From Vitellaria paradoxa (taxonomy: Eukaryota; Streptophyta; Magnoliopsida; Ericales; Sapotaceae), in contig CM034236.1 in assembly GCA_019916065.1 (NCBI GenBank), positions 57,998,690-58,062,689 of the forward strand: DNA of 64,000 nucleotides. Reading direction: 5' to 3'. Below, piece by piece: positions 61,201 to 64,000 of this stretch. Below the pieces are notes generated by a model. It was not told where the DNA came from. It saw only the letters and a list, made by a program, of their open reading frames with translations, and made no database searches. The translations under genes and the position numbers were made by a program. The number at the start of each line of letters is the position of its first letter. Position 1 is the stretch's first letter.

Positions 61201-62186
61201 GATGAATTGACAAGAAAGGGTGATTGGATCTAAGTAGGGGGTATAAAAGGACAAAAGGTATCCCTAATATTACATGAATTGAAATTGTTAAAAAAAAAAA
61301 AAAGACTTAATGTCAAATAAACTCATGAGAAACATAATACTTGATATGAATGAATGGAGGATAATGATTCATAGTTTCGAAGTAATGCTTTGCTGAGTTG
61401 AGTATATTACTTATATTCTCTCAGCAGTAAGTTGGCTAAAAATTTTGTTTGAACTTGATGTTTTTTGGAATGGTTATATGCAGTTTCATACTTTATTATT
61501 ATAGCTTTTATTTACTATAAAATTGTGGCATCTTAAAATGTGATCTGTGCAACATGTGCTGCTGTGCATCGTGTTACGTTTTGTTCTCTGTTAAAGGCAG
61601 TGATCGTCTATTGATTAACGGATTTGCAAGTTTCCTTGATCAGTTGTTACTTGATTATGATGATCTCATGAAGATTCCCTATTTTAAGGCTGAAATAGCT
61701 GCACTTACTGATGAGGCCGTAAAGTTGAGGTATGGTCATATCGGTTTTGTTGACACCAAAATGATCTTGCTTAATTCCGGCATCTGTAATTGACTTTTGT
61801 TTTCCAAAGAAGTAAGCCACAAGTGACAAGTTCTAGGTTAAACAAAAACTATGGCGATGGGGAACTGGGTAAAACAATAAAAATAACAAAAGATGCCATA
61901 AATGAGAATACATCACACTATTCATAAAACTTTCAGATCTTTATGTTCCATAGATTGATTGATGTGACTTGCAAAACAACAAATCTTTGCACTTCCTGTC
62001 TCTTTCTAAAAGCCAAATGGAGGTTTCTTTTTTTTTTATTTTTATTTTTAATATAATTGTTATATTTTGATCGTAGAGCTGACGCCGTGGGAGAAGTTGC
62101 AAACCAAGATGTTCACCTGCCAATTATCTTACCTAAACTTCCAGGCCGTTTCTATTACTTCTTTGGGAAGCCAATTGAAACCAGAG
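43227..62186 (+). CDS. PES: Phytyl ester synthase-type acyltransferase (plastid), 3' end outside window
   Basis: Thirteen exons join in frame: 43227-43605, 44052-44103, 44306-44361, 44878-45036, 45135-45239, 45762-45868, 49850-49971, 51036-51144, 53116-53246, 53755-54124, 55013-55126, 61644-61729 and 62077-62186, about 633 residues so far. Family members run to about 700, so one or more exons lie beyond 64000 or are lost. The first about 70 residues, rich in Ala/Ser/Arg, look like a plastid transit peptide. An alpha/beta-hydrolase domain follows: FLPGIDGVGLGL, CLHIPVLDRTPF, nucleophile motif GESIG (exon 4), Asp in SGKDMLLPS (exon 8), His in DCGHALFLED (exons 8-9). Then a DGAT/LPLAT-type acyltransferase part: VGYHMLLGLEL, YPGGMREALH, FWPEQSEFVRMAARFGA, GRFYYFFGKPIET. 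Arabidopsis PES1/PES2 esterify phytol and make triacylglycerol in plastids when chlorophyll is broken down. The exon 12 acceptor is the least certain junction. Confidence 0.88.
44587..44755. mobile_element. MITE in PES intron 3
   Basis: The ends GGTGGGATTGGTTTGCTA and TGCCACTACAAACGCACCC match the 'CGTTTG-AGTG' family in part, with inner TTATCTCACTTTATCTCAATTT like that at 12500-12550. It lies 226 bp after exon 3 and 122 bp before exon 4. Confidence 0.55.
45828..46003. repeat. Perfect 88-bp tandem duplication over the exon 6 splice donor
   Basis: 45828-45915 and 45916-46003 read the same at all 88 positions. Each copy holds the last 41 bases of exon 6, the TCT|GTAAGA donor and 47 bases of intron. 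Two equal donors therefore exist, 88 bp apart. Confidence 0.95.
46190..47434 (+). mobile_element. LINE (L1-type) 3' end, degenerate, in PES intron 6
   Basis: Broken frames read the typical plant LINE C-terminus: YHLVDWNSIC, GITRLTLFNEALLDK, then DEIQWMLTKLGVFEVKSYY, then LTIDNLILRRQ, VNWCCLC and DHIMVHC (zinc-binding RT-associated region), then WRLVPFFISWVIWREQNRTF. It closes with TTCAATAAAATTTC and an A-rich tail. Several stops and frameshifts show it is dead. The 5' part, including the reverse transcriptase core, is absent. Confidence 0.8.
47091..47155 (+). mobile_element. Minimal poly(A) retroposition inside the LINE remnant
   Basis: The 15-bp sequence GGTAGAATGAGTAGA occurs at 47091-47105 and 47141-47155. 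Between them are only CCTTTCC and a long A run. This is what an almost fully 5'-truncated retroposon leaves: a tail and a target duplication. Confidence 0.65.
47632..48014 (-). repeat. 3' LTR of the intron 6 element
   Basis: The plus-strand ends are TGATGTAGGAC and TTCCGCATCA. The LTR contains GA repeats near 47675-47720. Confidence 0.85.
49210..49590 (-). repeat. 5' LTR of the intron 6 element
   Basis: It matches 47632-48014 along its full length, with single-base changes and small length differences. It ends CATCG where the other ends CATCA. Confidence 0.85.
50565..50668. repeat. Near-perfect foldback in PES intron 7
   Basis: Arms of 49 nt (50565-50613 and 50620-50668) pair with one mismatch around a 6-nt loop. 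The segment 50518-50558 (GTTGATTTAAAATTTAATAG, then TAGATGCATTCCC) is a diverged partial copy of the left arm. It is a MITE or a small-RNA-type hairpin. Confidence 0.9.
51200..51440 (+). mobile_element. 5S-rRNA-like, Cassandra-type TRIM LTR remnant in PES intron 8
   Basis: 51290-51391 matches the second half of plant 5S rRNA: the TTGGATTCCATTGGAACTTC region, a box A-like AAGTTAACCATGCTTGGACG, a box C-like AGGATGGGTGACC and TCTGGGAAGTTCTCACATTACACC. The first 5S part is disturbed (GTGCGATATATGTATGAC near 51239, then extra bases). The following CCCAAAACGGACAATGTTGC fits the end of LTRs of the Cassandra family, which carry 5S sequence in their LTRs. Outer borders and target duplication were not set, so a plain 5S pseudogene remains possible. 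Confidence 0.65.
56366..56543 (-). repeat. 3' LTR of the copia element
   Basis: The plus strand starts TGTAGAAAATTAGAG and ends TTTTCCAACA. It is 11 bp longer than the other LTR because of an extra block near 56405-56416. Confidence 0.85.
56470..57089 (-). pseudogene. copia RNase H region
   Basis: The minus strand reads HHPKKVHLQAIYRVLYYLKGT, ADTNADYAGSVTDNRSTTGY and, downstream, MDRHFIKEELDGDLI and NSQLANVLTKGL. These are the usual copia RNase H end blocks. Frames are interrupted. Confidence 0.8.
57093..58223 (-). pseudogene. copia reverse transcriptase
   Basis: Visible blocks are EHWRNAINVEMQTLEK, GYTQTYGIDYQETFAP, QFEVKNAFLHEDLEEEIYM, ALYGLKRSPRAWFGRF, then LIYVDNIILI where the active site should read YVDD, then LGRLKYFLRIEVA and TRPDIAYAMS. 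The second catalytic Asp is Asn, and a TAG stop lies just before it. A T tract near 57918-57985 also breaks the frame. Confidence 0.85.
58560..59340 (-). pseudogene. copia integrase
   Basis: Across several frames the minus strand reads LAKHKMCKLPKQ, then IHSDIWGPS (first catalytic Asp), FRSDNAKDYF (second Asp), QQNGVAKRKNGHLL (Lys where the catalytic Glu stands in active copies), then LINRLPSSLGFKSP and GYKCYHPPTKRTF. It is broken by stops. Confidence 0.8.
59579..60001 (-). pseudogene. copia protease and gag-pre-integrase start
   Basis: The minus strand reads NSWIIDSRATDHMTHS, where active enzymes have DSGATDHMT, so the Gly after the catalytic Asp-Ser is Arg. It continues RNVLHVAKLSTNLVSIYKL. 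The gag part before it is only about 45 residues, so most of gag is deleted. Confidence 0.8.
60806..60972 (-). repeat. 5' LTR of the copia element
   Basis: It matches 56366-56543 except for a short deletion and scattered changes. No clear tRNA primer site follows on the minus strand (it reads TGAAATCAAAACC). Confidence 0.85.
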
Positions 62187-64000
62187 GTACGTTTTTTGAC
62201 CGATACCTTGTTTTTGAACGTTTGTCTGGCATTATAGACTTTTGCTTCCTGTCATATATGAACATTAGTAATTGTCCGTACCTAAAGGCATAAAAATATA
62301 ATTTGCCGTGTAAATAACTCAAATTTAAATTTATAAAGCAAACCTATGTAAAAAACTATAAAAATAACTTGTAATCACTAATTAAAAGAGAGTAGGATAT
62401 CCATACAATATCTAATAAAGGTATAAAATTAAATTATTTATTACAAATATTATTACATTCTATAAAATAATAATTTAAAAACTTTTATATATAAAATATA
62501 TTCAAAAAATATATGAAAAAAGTGAGGGATTATATTTTCATGTAAAGTGACCGAAAAGATGACTAAAGTATAGAGAGAAAAAAGTGATCTTGACCATTGA
62601 ATAAATCTAATGGTTTAAAATATACAAATGCCAAGTCAATGAGTTGTATTGTTATATAGATGTTTAGACATAACGCTAGCAGTTATGCCCCACCATGGTA
62701 GAATTCTCTCAAATACAATACAATTCTAGTTGCACTCAAAGGAAATAGTTCATTGGTATAAGTTGAAATCAGCTTGAAGTGTGCCAAATTTGGACGTTAT
62801 CAGCTAAAGACAAGCTAAAAAGGCAACCTTTGTTCACCTTTTTAATGCGTACCTCCCCAGTTAATCTTTCTTCTTGGGGCCGGGCGGGCAGCAAACAAAA
62901 CTGTTCTGAATCAAACGATTATCATGGAGGATCCATGTTTCTTATGTGACCCACTAAAATAATTTCTTTTGCTTATCATGGAAGGGTAAAAGTCTGTTTA
63001 TGTTCAACTCAAGACTCAAACCAACTTGCCTCGTCAATTTGTTCTAGTTCAGTTCTCGATGTTGACTAGTGCAAATTAGGCTTGATTAAATGGAGAACTA
63101 AATTGTGGTTTGACCAGTTAAGTAAATCAAGACTACGAAGATCTAAGGCAGTGTTTGGGGCTACTTCGAGCTATTCCCACGTTTGGTATTAAACAATAAT
63201 GTTGGAATACTATTCTCTAGGAATAGCTATTTCCACATTAGGTGGGAAAAGATATTCCTTCATTTAAGGGATAGAATAACTATTATATTCCTTAATTTAA
63301 AATGATTATTTTACCTCCAAGCACTATTTTTGGCCTAAGTTCGCATTATGGACATCCTAAATTTAGAAATATTGCTTAACAAGTAGCATATCAGCTTTAA
63401 CAAATTTCAAGCCGATCTAAACTTGGATTGTAAAATGACTATTTTATTTCTAAACTCATTTTTTTTAAACCAAAATTTGCATTATGGTCATCCCAAAAGG
63501 CTGAGAAAATATTTCTTAGTAAGTTTGTTACCAACTTAACAAATTTCAGATTGATCCAAACTCAACGGTAAAACGATCGAGCTTGTTTTTTTTCTCAGAT
63601 TCGTATTCTAAACTTCTCAAAAGGTTAAAAAAATAATCATTGACGTATTTCTTAATAACTAAGTAAATATTAATCCGGTCTAAACTCGACCTGTAAAATA
63701 ACGATTTTATTCCTGGGCTCATTGTTGCCAAATTCATATTGTGGAGACTTGAAAAGGATAAAAATATTCATTGATGTATTTTGTAATAGCTTAAGTAAAT
63801 TTTGGTCAAATCCGAACTTGAATCATAAAATGACTATTTTATTCCTGGTTTTTTTTTTTTTTGGGGGGTCCAAATTCGCATTTTAAGCTTTCAAAAAGAC
63901 TGAAAAATATTACTAGAGATATTTTTTATTAGTTAAGAAAAGTTCATCCTAATCCAAAGTTGGACAAAAAAATGATAGTTTTACTTCTTGGTTCTTTTTC
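62187..64000. other. Last visible PES intron or 3' flank
   Basis: A GT donor follows 62186 in phase 1, so at least one more exon is expected, but I find no family-like coding sequence up to 64000. From about 63299 the DNA is a tandem array. Confidence 0.55.
63299..64000. repeat. Diverged tandem array, unit about 132 bp
   Basis: The marker AAAATGACTATTTTATT and its variants start at about 63299, 63432, 63570, 63695, 63827 and 63967. Each is followed by CTGGGCTCATT-like and CCAAATTCGCATTATGG-like blocks and a TTTCTTAATAACTTAAGTAA-like block. Spacing is 125-140 bp. The array runs off the window. Confidence 0.8.

Noticed and set aside
1..64000. CRISPR arrays, operons, bacterial-type or viral systems
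   Set aside because: None seen. All repeats are of plant transposon or microsatellite type and all genes are split by introns.
1..64000. Functional tRNA genes
   Set aside because: The only tRNA-like promoter boxes found belong to SINEs or a fragment at about 43045-43120; no cloverleaf was found.

Overview
The window is nuclear DNA of a flowering plant. Genes have many short GT-AG introns, intergenic DNA is very A+T-rich and full of microsatellites, and there are typical plant repeats: an Au-type SINE, a CACTA element, Ty1/copia and non-autonomous LTR elements, LINE tails and MITEs. The proteins look like a eudicot or early-diverging angiosperm, but the species cannot be named from sequence alone.

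Layout. 1-5048: repeat-rich DNA, then the CT-rich leader of an auxin-receptor gene. 5049-7374 (+): an apparently intact TIR1/AFB F-box auxin receptor of the AFB2/AFB3 type, three coding exons, 573 aa, with the conserved miR393 target site at 7153-7174. 8779-10350 (-): a convergent small cysteine-rich transmembrane (CYSTM) gene whose middle exon carries a frameshift. Its second intron holds a 263-bp, nearly identical inverted copy of the AFB exon 1/intron 1 junction, bounded by a 16-bp direct repeat and an A-rich tail. 13236-14327 (+): a two-exon GRAM-domain GEM-like/FIP1-type gene. 16969-21940: a degenerate 4,972-bp CACTA (En/Spm) element with a 3-bp target duplication. 21944-30540: A+T-rich DNA with a LINE RNase H fragment and an Au-type SINE. 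31056-34285 (+): an 11-exon BRO1-domain gene, 420 aa, starting MGC. 34286-42985: MITE families, a second tRNA-derived SINE and a 76-bp tandem duplication. 43227 to beyond 62186 (+): a phytyl ester synthase-type gene (alpha/beta hydrolase plus acyltransferase, plastid). Thirteen coding exons are visible and the last exon or exons are not in the window.

The PES-type gene spreads about 1.9 kb of coding sequence over 19 kb because its introns are filled with repeats. Intron 3 has a MITE. Intron 6 has an 88-bp duplication of the exon 6 splice donor, a LINE 3' end and a non-autonomous LTR element. Intron 7 has a near-perfect 49-bp foldback. Intron 8 has a 5S-rRNA-like, Cassandra-type remnant. Intron 11 has a dead copia element. 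The last intron has a tandem array of about 132 bp per unit.

No wholly new gene system is evident. The most unusual structure is the AFB-derived antisense insert inside the neighbouring CYSTM gene: it looks like a retroposed, unspliced antisense transcript, and with the parent gene it forms long inverted arms. Exon borders were set by hand from GT-AG sites, reading frame and family resemblance; no alignment or expression data were available.
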